From Dryas octopetala (Eukaryota; Streptophyta; Magnoliopsida; Rosales; Rosaceae): 64,000 nt of DNA. Under the pieces are notes generated by a model. The model made no database searches. It was not told where the DNA came from and saw only the letters and a program-made list of their open reading frames with translations. Where the stretch lies: positions 16,633,614-16,697,613 of the forward strand of contig OY992836.1 of the NCBI GenBank assembly GCA_963921425.1. Direction: 5' to 3'. Below are positions 51,701 to 63,974 of the stretch, piece by piece (position 1 is the stretch's first letter; every line of letters begins with the position of its first letter). A program made the position numbers and the translations under genes.

Positions 51701-54226
51701 TGATGTAAGATGATCTATTGAAGGGACTATTTGTGCCCCAGTGCAACGGGCTATTCGCTCTAAAAGTGGCCTCTTAATATTCAGAACAAGTGATATGTCT
51801 TTCGCAAGAAGGTAATCTTGAGCATACCGAGATACAGACTTCTCCACCAACAGAACACTAGGGTGATGTGCGTCTATCTTAGCCACTGCCATCTTCAGAT
51901 GGTCCATTTCCTAAAAAAGAGAATCTAGCCCATCAGAAATAAAAACATCCCAGATTGCTAAATGACTGGCAAAAAAGTCAGTGTAAGAACATGTGCAGGG
52001 AAAAGTTAAAAAACAACCTGCTGCAACAAAGTATCAAAACTCGACAATAGGTTTGAAACACGCTGATATTCCAAAGCTCCTCCGAGGATTAAAAAACGCG
52101 GTTTTTCTTTCTTTGATTTCATTCTCCGGTGAGCCACGTTTTTCTTACAAACAACTCCTTTAATCACCGTACTAAGAAAATGAAATGAAATGAAATACCA
52201 TCAATATCATGGAAATTGGTGATTTGTTATAAGAACATATAAACTTAATCAATCCTTATTCCAATTAATGGTGATGATGGAAGATATGAAGTGGAAATAC
52301 TCAAGCAAACATATGGAGAATCTATTTAGCACAATCAGTTCTACAAAATGTCATTCATCTCAAAGGACAGAACTAAAAATATGAATCATCCATTTAATAG
52401 AATGAAAAAGACCATCATTTTAATAAGCCTTCTCAATAGATTAAATTGTAGAGTTCAGAGTAAGCGTACATAGATCCAATAGAAAAAATTACCTCTCACT
52501 CCGACGCCCACAAGCTATGCATTTAACCTTCACATATCCCCCAGGATCCATTCCTCCACCCTTGCTCGTATCTGGCTTAAGAAGTGTGGCAGCTTCCCAT
52601 GACAAAGATGTAATTATGTCCAACCAACTCTCTTTGTCATCTTCATCACCCAGATGTAGGTTTTCAACCTGCAAAAGCTGAGCTACCAAAGCCCTAAAAT
52701 GACCTTCCACCACATTCTTCATGGCCTTCCTGTGCTCCTCTATTGACTTCTCCCTAGTACGAGACTCCCCACTACCAAAGCTGTTTGAAGGGCGTAGATA
52801 TCCCCACTCCCCTGTAGCACCATCACCACCACCACCACTACCATCATCATCATCATCAAATAAGACAGCTTCTCTCTCATCTTCTTCGTCCTCCGGCTCT
52901 GGAGGGAGCCAAAGTAGACCATTATTCTCAAAATCTACAGGTTCTGCATTTTTACTCTCCATGTCATACGGAGAAGCTTCACATTCATCACCATTATCAT
53001 GTTCATCTGATTCTTCTCCAAGATTCTTAATTCCCTCTACACACTGTGTATCAAAATTCTCAGGTAATAAGGAACTCAAACTTTTTGCATCAGTGTTTTC
53101 TCCATCAGGATGAACCTGATGTGGTCCATAGACGTTATCAAACTCCTCGATATTGACTGCACCATAATAGTCATTGGCATGAGAGAAATGCCTTGGTTCT
53201 GAATCTGAACGATAACCGCCATAGTCATCATCCTCATCATCACTCCTATTATCAAAGGATAAATAAAAACCAGAAATGCATTACTTTATAAAGAATCAGA
53301 TATAAAGATTTGAGAATCAATAATCACGGCTAGAAACTTAAAAGTAACAGTCATTAATATGACCTAACACATGCATGTCTCACAGGTAACATGAACACTA
53401 AATGAAGAAAAAATGTCTTAAATTATATTTCTCGGATACAGATATTCTTTGTTCACTCTCCCAACCCCAGTTTATGTTTTTCTTTATTCAGGCACACACA
53501 AATATCTTACAAGCACAATAGAAAACACATGTGCAACTAGAGAAGATAATGGTGACAACACTTAGTGCAGTACTCAAGAAAAGTATTCAGATAGGGCGGG
53601 AGATACCTGTTCATGCAAAATCCAAATTGGTTGGGAGACGACTCTGCCATGGCTGCATCAGAACTAACACTCCTCTGAGATGTTACATGGTCTTGCTTGG
53701 CTGTAACCGAATCAATTTGGGAAGATTGACTAGGGCTAAGACCAGAACTATATGGCACACGCTGGTAAGGTCCAGTTGAATAAGGGGTAGAACCAACAGT
53801 ACTGCTGCTACTGAGGCAGGTGCAGCTGGACTTAGTGCTGGCCAAACTTGTTGCTGATGGCGATGGACTGAGGCCAGGGCTGGGTGCAGGGGCCCCATTA
53901 TCAACTGTTGTTATCCCTTGCTGCCATTGCTTGAAGCAATAATTGCAGACCCTAATCCTATCCCAATCTTCACTACCAGTCCTTGGCTCATCGGATGGAG
54001 CAGGAACAGAGTTTGCAGTACACTTGGCACAAAAAACTCGGCCACAAAGTCGACAATGATGCCTTCGGTTAAATATTGTGAACTGGGAATCGCAGTCATA
54101 ACATACTCTACAGCTATGATCAGGCATCCAAAAGTCCCTGGACACATTGGCTGGCTCGGACCTCCGGGGGATCCAAGACTTTACAATGTCAACTAACTCG
54201 GATAGTTTGTTGTCGGGGGTGCCCAT
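45797..54226 (-). CDS. FAB1: 1-phosphatidylinositol-3-phosphate 5-kinase, FAB1A/FAB1B type
   Basis: Makes PtdIns(3,5)P2 from PtdIns3P on endosomes and the vacuole. Eleven coding exons, in order: 54226-53607, 53245-52493, 52171-52018, 51910-51566, 51125-50271, 50158-49827, 49292-49169, 49086-48916, 48424-46895, 46511-46245 and 46111-45797, giving 1821 residues. Domains: FYVE (about 35-102) with WMPD and RRHHCR (54-59); TCP1/chaperonin-like domain (about 510-720); Cys-rich CCR segment (about 860-1060); and C-terminal lipid kinase (about 1515-1790) with GGKSNVFF (1569-1576), IIKQV (Lys1587), DLKGSSRSR, MDYSLLVG and IIDFIRQYTWDK. The start is ATG 54226; a TTG two codons earlier is not used. A 5' UTR intron (about 54305-54592) is suggested by a CCAG/GTAATT donor and a TTTTAG acceptor. 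Resembles Arabidopsis FAB1A (At4g33240). Confidence 0.96.
49548..49567 (-). repeat. Pol III B-box-like motif in a FAB1 intron, candidate SINE
   Basis: On the minus strand, ATCGAGTTCAAGTCG follows an A-box-like TAGCTCAAGGTGG within about 65 bp (49548-49615). That order and spacing fit a tRNA-derived SINE head. It sits in the intron between exons 49827-50158 and 49169-49292. Confidence 0.45.
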
Positions 54227-55967
54227 CGACAACTACCCCACCCAAGCCACCTCATGATGAAATGGTCATTAGAAACTCTCACAAACCAGACAGACAAATG
54301 ACTACTAAAAGAACCTGATGAAAAAAAAAAAAAAAAAATCAAGAAATTGATAAATCCAACAACCACCACTTAATTTGAAACTCAATAAGATATGCCTAGT
54401 TGATCGCTAAGAGCTACTGAAATTGAAATGCACACATAAAATCTCATCATTTTTCATAATTGGGTTCGAAACCACAGAATTCATAAACACAAAAGAGGAA
54501 CTGAGAGTTCAAAACAAAAACAAAAAAAATTCAATCTTTGTAGCTAGCAAGCAAAAGGGTTGCAGGCGAACGCAGAGCAGCAGCATAATTACCTGGAGTA
54601 GGGGAGTTGCGAAGCAGCCGAATTCAATATTGCATGGCGAAAATCCCAAATTCAGTGCTTCGCAATCGGAATTGCGAGAGATTTACAGACAATGACAAAG
54701 TTCAATCCTCCACAACCCCAAAATGAGCCAAACCCTAATTAATCAATCAATCAGAGCACAAAATCTTCGTTGGACCCCACAGAAATGTATCCGCGTCTTA
54801 TATGCACAGCAAAGCTGTATTACATGACAACGAAACTGTAATTATTTAACAAAAAAGCTGTGTATTATATTATGTGAAACTGACTTCCACAAATTCATTC
54901 AATCTTATGTAGTATAAAACATATAAACCACACAAAACAAATTTGAATATAAAAACTTAGAAGATAAAGGAAGACGAAATGTGAACCGCACCTGTAACTG
55001 TAATTCCCCAATTTGGCGCGCCGACTGAGACATACACTTATATAATGCAAACATTCACCGACTTATTAAATGAATTCTCGTAGAATTTTCCACCTTCAGT
55101 TCTTTTTTATTTTTCCACTCTTTATGTGTGGAGTGGCACGTAGAAGAAGATAAAAGACTCTTCTTCAGTCTTCACTCATGATTATTAATTAGTATATAAG
55201 TGCATGTGAAATTCAGAAAAGAAAAATGCTTAAAGAGAATTATAATTATAAAATTAAGCAAGCCTTGTCTATAATCTGAAACAAACGGGTCAAAATTGCA
55301 ATTTGTAAGTAATAGTAGTGCTAAGATCCCAACTTATTATCAGAGTTCGCAAGTAATGAGAGAAATAACTTGAAATAGTAAAATTATAATCATATTATCA
55401 TAGCTTCAAATTTAGAAATATAATAATATATATTATCAAATTTTATATATGAAATAATAAAATTGTAATGTAAATCATGATACTTCAAATATTGTCTTTT
55501 AACTAAACCAAAAAGAAAAAGTAGGAAATAATTGTAGTCGGTAACCATATTATAATTGGTTTTTTTGGTGGCATATATTATTCTACTATAGACTTTACTT
55601 ATTTGAAATGATATATTAAATAATTTACACATGGTATGATCCATAAAACGAAAAAGAACAACTTTCAACGCCACCGCAATGTTTTTTTTTGTTTTGGCCA
55701 AAACGCCACCGCAATGTTTAATTGGGGCCTATGGTCAAACCACACGTGAGCAAAGCCACGTGATTGAACTGAACCAACTGCCAACTACGCAAGTCAAAAT
55801 TAAGACTAGAACTTCACTCATCAGAATATCAGATATTGGTTTCTACTTTCTTCCAAAGGTAAAGCACACTTAAAATAGAAAGAAAAAAAAAATCATGAAG
55901 TAGTTACTAATCCTATATTTTCACCATGAAGCCTTCTCTGCTAAGAATCCCAATCACAGTTTTGCCA
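54227..55967. other. FAB1 5' UTR and promoter; bHLH 3' UTR side
   Basis: From the left: FAB1 leader with a probable intron (54305-54592), first untranslated exon to about 54700, then AT-rich promoter. It contains an E2F-type site with a GGCGCGCC palindrome (55012-55022) and two ACGTG G-box-like motifs (about 55744 and 55758). No gene seen. Confidence 0.55.
55012..55019 (+). promoter_or_regulatory. E2F-type motif in the FAB1 upstream region
   Basis: TTTGGCGC, an exact TTTSSCGC match overlapping GGCGCGCC, about 300 bp beyond the likely FAB1 transcription start. FAB1 is not an established E2F target, so function is uncertain. Confidence 0.3.
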
Positions 55968-58562
55968 TTAGAGGACGACTGTTTTATCAGTGCAGGGTAA
56001 GCTGCTGTTACTGTTACTGCTACTGCTGCTGTTATTTTGAGCAGGACCATCATCAGTGAAACCAGTACTTTTCTTCCAATCCTCAGAAGCAGGAGCTGAT
56101 GATGATTCCTTTTCAGTGGATATGGCAGCAGCAAGAGCAATGGGCATCATGCAGAGACCTTTGCTTTGGAGATGTTGCATTGACTTGGTCACTTCTGATT
56201 CCATCAGCTTCACCACTTGTTCATCAAAAGCAGTACTTTCACTAACAGAAATATCAGCTGATTGAGACAGTGGCAAATTGCCATTAGCACCCTGACATAA
56301 ATTCACTAGTCAAAGTCATTATCCTTTCACTTCTTTTGGGTGCCAATTGTGCATATACTCAACTTCAATTTAAGAGATGAAGATGTAAATATATCACAAT
56401 GAGAAGGAGGGGTTAGCACCTTAGCTTGACTGTCTGTGATGAGAGGAACTGCTGCCCCTGCAGCCCCACCTCTGCTCATGCTTAGTGCCTGCAAATCATC
56501 ATATCAAGCACCAAGTTATGGAAACAGTGTAATGGAATTCAAAGTCTAAACTTCTTGCTATTGTGATTTGTGCAAATTCTCACACCATATTCGAGTCAAC
56601 CACCATCACATCCAAGGAGAAAATGAAACAACCATATAGCAAGTCCACACTTCAGAAAAATGAAAATTGGGTTTCATGACGACCCCATTTCTGAAGCAGG
56701 GTCTAAACTATTAATGAAGGTTCTCCATCATACCTTGACTTGGTGCTGAAGAAATTTGACATACTCAATGATTTCATCAAGCATAGATGCCTTATCAGTC
56801 TGCAAAATCATGAATGATATCAGCTCTTCTTTAAATCCATCCACTATTTACTACACATGCATCCGTGCCAGTGTTAAATGGAATCAGTACCTAATTTGTG
56901 CATGTGGACTGCATTTGTGATGTTGAGATTTTACAACTCAAATTATGTAAAGAAACACAAATAAAATCAAAAGTCTTAATCCCAATTGAAAACACCTGAA
57001 TATGTATATAAAATAATAAAAAGGCAAACAAATGTACCATAACAGTTTTATGACGATAACAGACAAACAAAAGAAGAGCTTGCCTTGTTAGAATTTGGTA
57101 CAAGTTCTTGCAGATTCTTCATTCTTTCAGCAATTTTCTCTCTCCGAAGCTGCAAATATGTGTTTTATAAGATTTAAATGTTAAGTCCATTAAGTTCCCC
57201 ACCAAATTCTTTTGACAAGTGAACTTCAAATTCTAAGGCATTGAAGAATCAAAACTTCAAATGAACTACAAACCCTTTCAGCAATACTGTGTGGATCAGT
57301 AGCCTGGCCTCGACGTGCCCTCATACGAGGCTTTCCAGTTCCAGTACATTGACCAGAGGGGGTAGTTGATGTAGTCTGTAAGTGAAAATTGTAAGTTTTT
57401 TGTTCAATGCTTGGTAGAATTAGGATTCCCTTCAATATAACTGATAAAAACCTAATGATCAATCATCTATCAAGACTGAAAACTAGACAAGATAAAACGG
57501 TCTTCATCCAAGTGAAAAGTGGAGCTAGGATAAGTACCTGGGGTAAAGACTGCAGTCCAGACGTTGTCATTGTAATCTGGGGCCCAGAAGCAAAAGAAGA
57601 CAAAGGATAATTTGGCAGGTCCTGCTTTCCCTTCTATATTACACAAGTAACAATTGCAAAAGCATTTCACTAATCAAAAAAAATAAATAGATAATTACAT
57701 CCCACCAAATATAAGTGAGGCTAAGCTCCTTCTGAAGCATCTGATAGATCCCCCAAGACTGGTAGCATCATATTGATGGGGCTACTACAAGGTCAGGTGA
57801 GTTAACTATCATTTGCAGCCAAATTTTTTTTTCCCTAAAGCTTAATCATGACTAGAATTAACCAAGTCGGTGATCACATACTAATACCTCTGTGGTGACC
57901 AAAGCAGACAAGTTATTGGGATCACTTGCCATGAGATAAGTATCATTATCCCCATGTTCTCCTTTTATGCCAAAACTGCACATTTTGTGTTGTCCCATGT
58001 CAGGAGAAAAAGAAGAAGAAACACCCTCATAAGATTGAAGAGGCCACAATTGAGAGATTGGAGAAAGGGTTTCAAAATCTCTGTTGAATCTCTGGAATAC
58101 GGTTGGTACACAGTTATTGCATCCCACATTTTCCGGTTCTATGGAGGGAAGAGATGTTCTCACCATGTTACCATCCACTGGGAGCTGCTTCAGAGAACCA
58201 AGTAAGCAGGGGGTTGCAATATCCATATTATATTGCAGGCCCATATTTTCAACTTTAAAGCTACCATCCACCATTCCATTTGAGAAATTTGTCTTGCAAT
58301 TTTTACCATCTTCTTGTGCAACTGACTGTAAATCATGAACAATAGATGAAGCATCTTGAGCAGCCAAGCTCTCCATGCTGTGGTTTGAGCTAGTCAGATA
58401 CGTAGGTGAATTGTTGTTGTCATCTTCACCCACACCAAATGAATTGAGAAGCATTCCATTTGCTTGCCCAGATTCACAAAAGCCCCAAGATGATCCTTCC
58501 TTCACATCCACATCTGACCATGACGAAGAACTGAAAACATGATTAAGATACTCTTCCATCAT
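55968..58562 (-). CDS. bHLH transcription factor, subfamily XI (LRL/UNE12-like)
   Basis: Seven exons in order: 58562-57888, 57630-57538, 57375-57274, 57149-57084, 56799-56734, 56488-56420 and 56291-55968, giving 464 residues. A long low-complexity N terminus (1-256) precedes the signature MRARRGQATDPHSIAER and a bHLH domain (about 281-335). His285, Glu289 and Arg293 form the H-E-R set that reads E-box/G-box DNA; the loop has LVPNSNK and TDKASMLDEIIEYV. A conserved C-terminal block, KLMESEVTKSMQHLQSKGLC, is typical of this group. Arabidopsis members act in root-hair growth (LRL1-3) and fertilisation or immunity (UNE12), so the role here is only a family inference. The intron between exons 4 and 5 begins GC (AAG/GCAAGC). 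ATG 58562 is directly followed by a second Met codon. Confidence 0.93.
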
Positions 58563-59051
58563 AATAGCAAAGGCTTTCTTCTTCTTTTTTAGCGTCTGTA
58601 AATCAATGTAGAGCCTACAAAGAACTTCCTCTGCTCATTTTATGCTAGCTTCAACCTAAAGTTCATGCAAAATGGAGATACAATTAGCTTAAAAGCACAT
58701 CTCTGTGACAAATGTACATATGCATGGAAGACAATTCACCCTAAGAAAATCAAGAAGGCATCCTGTAACTCTATTAGGAAAAGAGTCTGAAATTCCTGAA
58801 GGAGCCCAAATTTAACCGCAACATAACCCCAATCATACATTCCAGCAAACAAAATATAGATTTATGACAGAATTTGCATCAAGAAAATACAAAAATATAA
58901 TATACCAGGTCTTATAAACTCAATAGCATCTAAATTTAACTCAAGCATTAACATAATGGGATTGTCTTTCATGTATCCAGTTGACAGAATTGGTTTCTAA
59001 GCGTGACAAACAGGACATACAAACATACATTCATACTTACATGCGTACATG

Positions 59052-59096
<45 letters not shown>

Positions 59097-60802
59097 TGAG
59101 TGAGAGAGAGAGAGAGAGAGATTAACACAAAAGAGAAGCCAAGATGGAGTAGTACAAGCAACAGCTATAGTAGCAGACTAGCAGTGTGCAAAACTACAAC
59201 ATAAACCGCCCTTCTACAAATCAAAAGCTCATACCCTTTTTCCAGTACCTAATAATTGTTACTTAATTCCTCTCCTTTTAAAGCCTTGCATGGGTGTCCA
59301 TCAGCGAGTGGTCCACATCAGTCACCATGACTTGTACCTCTTTCGGAGAATTTCTCCTGTTGACTAGAACGTTACAGATTTTCAACCAGCTTTCAAAAAT
59401 GCCCATAAAATTTGCGTCTAATCATCTACTGATGCTGATATGGGCATTCTGGTCATTCTGCTGTGACAAGTTATTAACCACCCTGATAAAGCGGAGGGAT
59501 TTCGCTTCTTTGGCTGTAGTGGGAGGTTCTACTTCACCACTTTCTGTTGAACAAGTCCTGGAGATTTCAAGTAACTCAAACTATTCCACTAGGTGTGCTT
59601 GTTGAGGTCAGTTTACTTGGACCTCAAGCCTTCAATCAAATTAGAGCTCAGTTTAATTATCTTTGGCCATACCTCAGCTTATTCTACTTCTTTTCCAGTA
59701 TCCTTGAGGTGTTACAAAACTTAATAAACCAGAGCCCCACATAGATTGTTCATTAGTTTATATGCTTTTGTTCATTTTATATGCCTTTGACACTCTTTCA
59801 ATCTGCTGATTGTTTATAAGACTAACTTCTGATGCTAGCCAATGTCCAAATGTCATACAAGTTACTGGAAACTCAGATGCTGGGCTTATGCACTGCATAC
59901 ACTGGAAGGGGATAAAAATAAACAAGTTTTTCTTTCACTAATTGTGGTGTAAAATCCAGGCCAAAAAAAAATTGCATGAATTAGGTAGCTACCTGTTGAC
60001 AACAATACAATAGATTCAATTCACTATATTTCTACATACTAAGTAGAATAACTTATATTTCTTTCTGATCGAACCTGCTTTCTTTTCCCCTTGATAGGGA
60101 GCCAACCATTGAACATGAGAGTGGGAATAGTTACAATACAACAAAGTAATGCAAAGCCAGACATATCTCGTAAGATTGATTTTTGAAGGGTAACTGAACC
60201 AAATGAAGGATTGCCTTGAGAGCTGATTACATTGAAGCTAAGGGCCGTCATTGAATTGACCAAGGGCCAGTGAATATGGAGCAATCGAACAGAAACCGTA
60301 GAATGGGAGCTATTGAGATACATGCAGCATCTGCAAGACTTTATGGCATCCAAGCATGCAAGATCTGCCCCAAAGTAAACTTTCCAACAGCTTAAAAATT
60401 AGAAGTGAATTATGAATCCAAACCATTCTTAACTCCGCCGACAAGCTAACTGGAACTTTAGAAGTTAACTGAGCATGGAGGTAACATCGCTTATAATCCC
60501 ATCTCCATGTGAGGTCATTACATGAAATATCATGGCCATAATAAAAAACAATGTAGTTATACAAGTGGGACTAGAGCTAATGATATCAAAAAGTGTCCAA
60601 CTAAGTAACCAACATTCTAATATGAAAAGAAATATATAAAATCCTGAGTTCACTTGTCTAATAATCAATTTATCAACAAAAGGCTGCAATCCAGATTTGT
60701 GTTGCTTTAAAACATCTTTTGGCACCGTAAAACTTTCTCATACATTCATATGACTAATTGTAAATGATAAAGTATCTTTCTAACCAACTTTTATAGAAAA
60801 TG
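58563..60802. other. bHLH promoter/leader and RBR ligase 3' side
   Basis: Contains a (GT)n-(GA)n compound microsatellite at 59053-59120. A tiny open frame reading MSRGSSL (58638-58615, minus) could be an upstream ORF if transcribed unspliced. The segment next to 60802 is likely RBR ligase 3' UTR. No gene seen. Confidence 0.5.
59053..59120. repeat. Compound (TG)n-(GA)n microsatellite
   Basis: About 21 TG units (59053-59094), then GAGTGAGT and a GA run to 59120, about 500 bp upstream of the bHLH start codon. Confidence 0.95.
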
Positions 60803-62989
60803 TCAACTCTTACAACTAGGACAATAGTGCTGGCCATGACTGTTTAAAATTTTCCCACATCTGTAGCAGAAAGCAGTTCTGCACCTGCAATCAACCCAAA
60901 ATAAATAGAAATTCAAAGAGCATTCAAGGATTCATTGAACAAAACAAATTGAAACAGTGTTGAGTAATTGTACAGGTCATATGTCAGCAGAACATTAGGG
61001 TGTGCCTATCTAAAGTTCTAAACTAAATAGAAAGCTTGTCCATTATGCAGCAAACTTGATAGTTAAAAGACTGATCACATAAAAGAAGAAGAAACTTCAC
61101 GAAAGTTTATATTTTGCAAATAAAAAAATAATTAGGAATCAGATCTGAATTTAAGAAAGGATTTATTTCCTACATTTTTCTTTGAACAGAGTTAAACAGT
61201 TGTGCTTCAAATGAAGCTCCTGAAAAGTCGAGCAACTATGCCAATTTTTAAGACCATCCATTCTAACAGTTCTTTTCACTGCTTTTCACAAATCTAATAA
61301 AATGCATCAAGGTATGACTGCCTTATTTCTGCAGACTCCCACATTAAAACTCCAGATCATACCAGCCATTTTGAAGAACAAAGACATAAAGGATTTTAAA
61401 GATGAGAACTTTAGCTTGAACTCAATTGTTATTTGAGAATACTAACATATTACAGGTTCCAGTAAGCCAATCATTCCTCCACTCAGGAATTTGGTACTGG
61501 ATAGTACTCAAATTCTTAACCGTGGTCCATGGACCTTCTTCCTTTGTACCATGTTTCAAGAACTGAGAACAACTAGATGTGAACTTTCAGGAGAGAGCAA
61601 TTTCTGTTGATAGAGGTTAAATGAGATGAAGAAATGAAGAGCCTACTTTATAGCTTTGATGTTTATTCTAGCAAATTTGGGACAAATTACGCATACATGC
61701 CTCCTAAAGTCTTAATGATTTGTTTTCTTTACCCAATGCATTTCTTCCTTATCTTTAGTTCAGCCAACCAATGCACCTAACTTAACAAAATGGGGAGCAA
61801 AAACACAAAACCAGGGGATTTTATACAGCAAGCATGGAAGTAGCAAAGAAATTCCAACTGGTTTGTTTATTATGAGGTAAAATAAACCAGGAAACAAACA
61901 ATGAAATTGCTAATGCACCTGAATGAAGAAAGTAGTAATGTCGTCTTACTAAGTAACAATGGATGATTAAAAACAAAACATAGGATACCATGTAAGGACC
62001 TAAACTAAATGAGAAGCCTAAAAGCAAAAAAATGGCAGATAAACGGACCTGCACATCATGAACATGCAACCTTCCGATTTTTCCACATAGAACCTACACT
62101 TTGGACACCTTTTCCATTGTTTCTGCTGCGCGAGGTTCCTCAACATGATATCTTCCTTTTCCCTCTCATCCTTATTCAATATCTGAAACTCCACGCACTC
62201 AATCCCTGCATGCCAAGGAACTCTGCACTGCGCGCAGAACATCCTCCAACAATTCGGGCACTCTGATTGCCTTATAACCTCTTTCCCCTCATTAATCAAC
62301 ATCGCCGAACAATCCTTAAAGGGGCAGTAAAATTTTTCAGACCCAAGAATCACAGCTTCACACAACGCACTTCCCCACCTGTCAAACACCTCCGGCGGGA
62401 GTATCGAACGACAATACTCAGGCTCCAGCGACCCTTTGCAATCAGGAACAGGGCACCGAATGCTTGTAATGTTATCTTGAAGCTTGGAGGCCACGTAATT
62501 GACCATGCATTGAGCACAATAAGCATGACTGCAATTTTTTATGCCAAAAGACTCGTGCGCAGCCTTCGGCTCGACACAGATTTCGCAAACAAAAGATGGG
62601 TTATCATCCTTTTTGGAATTGGAAGACTCCCCTGCTTCGGTTACAGAAGGACCCGTAAAGGGTTTTCTTCTTTTCCCAAAAGGAGTGTTCGAGGGTTTGA
62701 ACCTAAGAACTCTAAGCTCTTCATCACCATCGTAAAAGTCAAGTGTTTCTTGAGAAAGGTCGATGAAGTTACCTGAGGTGGTGGGAGAGAGAGGCGATTT
62801 GAGCAGCGAAGCCTTGATTGATTGCAAGCCTCTTCTTTCCTCATCGAATTGATCAACTGAGATCGGGTTGGACTTGCTCGAACCCTTGAGCAAAATGGGT
62901 GTGAAGCAGAACGCATCATCTTCAATGTTCACAATCTCAATGTGAGACTGAGACATTTTGTTCTCAATCTTGGGTTTCTTACTTGTCAT
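60803..62989 (-). CDS. RBR (RING1-IBR-RING2) E3 ubiquitin ligase
   Basis: HECT/RING-hybrid ligase that takes ubiquitin from an E2 onto its own Cys before substrate transfer. Two exons, 62989-62049 and 60884-60803, give 340 residues. RING1 (about 135-184) starts CEICVEPKAAHESF; the IBR (about 208-265) contains CPNCWRMFCAQC. RING2 spans the intron: CPKCRFYVEKSEGC with the likely catalytic Cys308, then CRCRTAFCYRCG from exon 2. The protein ends soon after the last zinc ligands, at CPSCKS. The N terminus has hydrophobic-acidic stretches (IEIVNIEDD at 18-26 and FIDLSQETLD at 76-85) that could bind SUMO. ATG 62989 is chosen over an upstream GTG. The 1164-bp intron 60885-62048 holds no other gene. 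The substrate is unknown. Confidence 0.92.
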
Positions 62990-63577
62990 TTTCACTCACT
63001 GAGATTGTGCGGCGCTTTGCACCCTCTCCCTCACTCCAATTTCAATTTCTTCCTCTTCTTTCTTAATGGATACGCTACCTAATTCCTAAATTATGTTCTG
63101 AGAATCCGAATTATGTTTTTTGGCCAAGAGAATCCTAATTATGTTAAGGGAAGATTTGGTATTTTGTGTTTGTTTCCTTTTAAACTCCTTGGCCAAAACG
63201 TTGCAATCTTTTTCATCGTCAACCATTACCCAAATATTATAATAAAAAACAATTAAGCAAATATCAATATATCATCTCTTAAAAACTGTTAAAAATAATT
63301 ATTTATTTTTATTCAAGAAAAGAACAAGAAGCAAGAAGGTAGTCGAATTTGCATTCAAAACTATTTTTTTTAATATATATTTTTATCAATTAATTATTAA
63401 TTTAATAATATTTTTTTCCATCTTAAATAGATGTCTCAAATTTGAATTTCTTCCCCACATGAAAAATTGAAAAAATATCATGCACTTTCGTAAGAATCTG
63501 CATTTCTTGATCAAAAATGTTGGACTCATTGTCATTCCTCCTTATAAACCCAATTCCTTGTAAAAAATATATATATA
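62990..63577. other. Promoter side of the RBR ligase
   Basis: Short pyrimidine-rich leader region (62998-63065), then AT-rich DNA up to the MITE. No gene seen. Confidence 0.55.
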
Positions 63578-63974
63578 GGCTCCTTCTATTGAAGTATATT
63601 TCAACTTATTTATGTTGAGGTATGATTTTGTTAGGGCCCACACGAGTCGTTTTGTGTCGATCCGAACCGTTTACAAAGATCATCTTCATTGATAAATCAT
63701 CCTTGCAAAAAATTAGCTAAATCGATAATCATTTGCCTATCTAACTTTGATAAAACAAAAAGACAATTTCATTGAAAATATTTGGTTCGTCCATTTATTT
63801 GATCAAAGTTAGATAGGCAAATGATTTCCGATTTGACTAATTTTTTGCAAGAATGATCTATCAATGAAGATGTAAAAAATAAACGGTTTGGATCGACACA
63901 AAACGACTCATGTGGGCCCTAATAGGGTATACCTCAACATAAATAAGTTGAAGTATACCTCGATAGAAGGAGCC
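63578..63974. mobile_element. Foldback MITE with near-full-length inverted repeat
   Basis: Starts GGCTCCTTCTATTGAAGTAT and ends with the complement of GGCTCCTTCTATCGAGGTAT. The two arms, about 190 bp each, mirror one another through GGGCCCACAxGAGTCGTTTTGTGTCGATCC and ATCATTTGCCTATCTAACTTTGAT, leaving a short AT-rich centre. It is flanked by TATATATA on both sides, either a duplication at a TA-rich target or chance. It has no coding capacity. RNA read through it would form a long hairpin. Confidence 0.85.

Noticed and set aside
54227-54232. TTG start two codons upstream of the FAB1 ATG
   Set aside because: The ATG at 54226 matches the family N terminus M-G-x-x-D-x-K-L-S-E-L-V.
58615-58638. 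Seven-codon upstream ORF before the bHLH start
   Set aside because: A possible 3' splice site at about 58598 would place it in an intron; without transcript data it is not supported.
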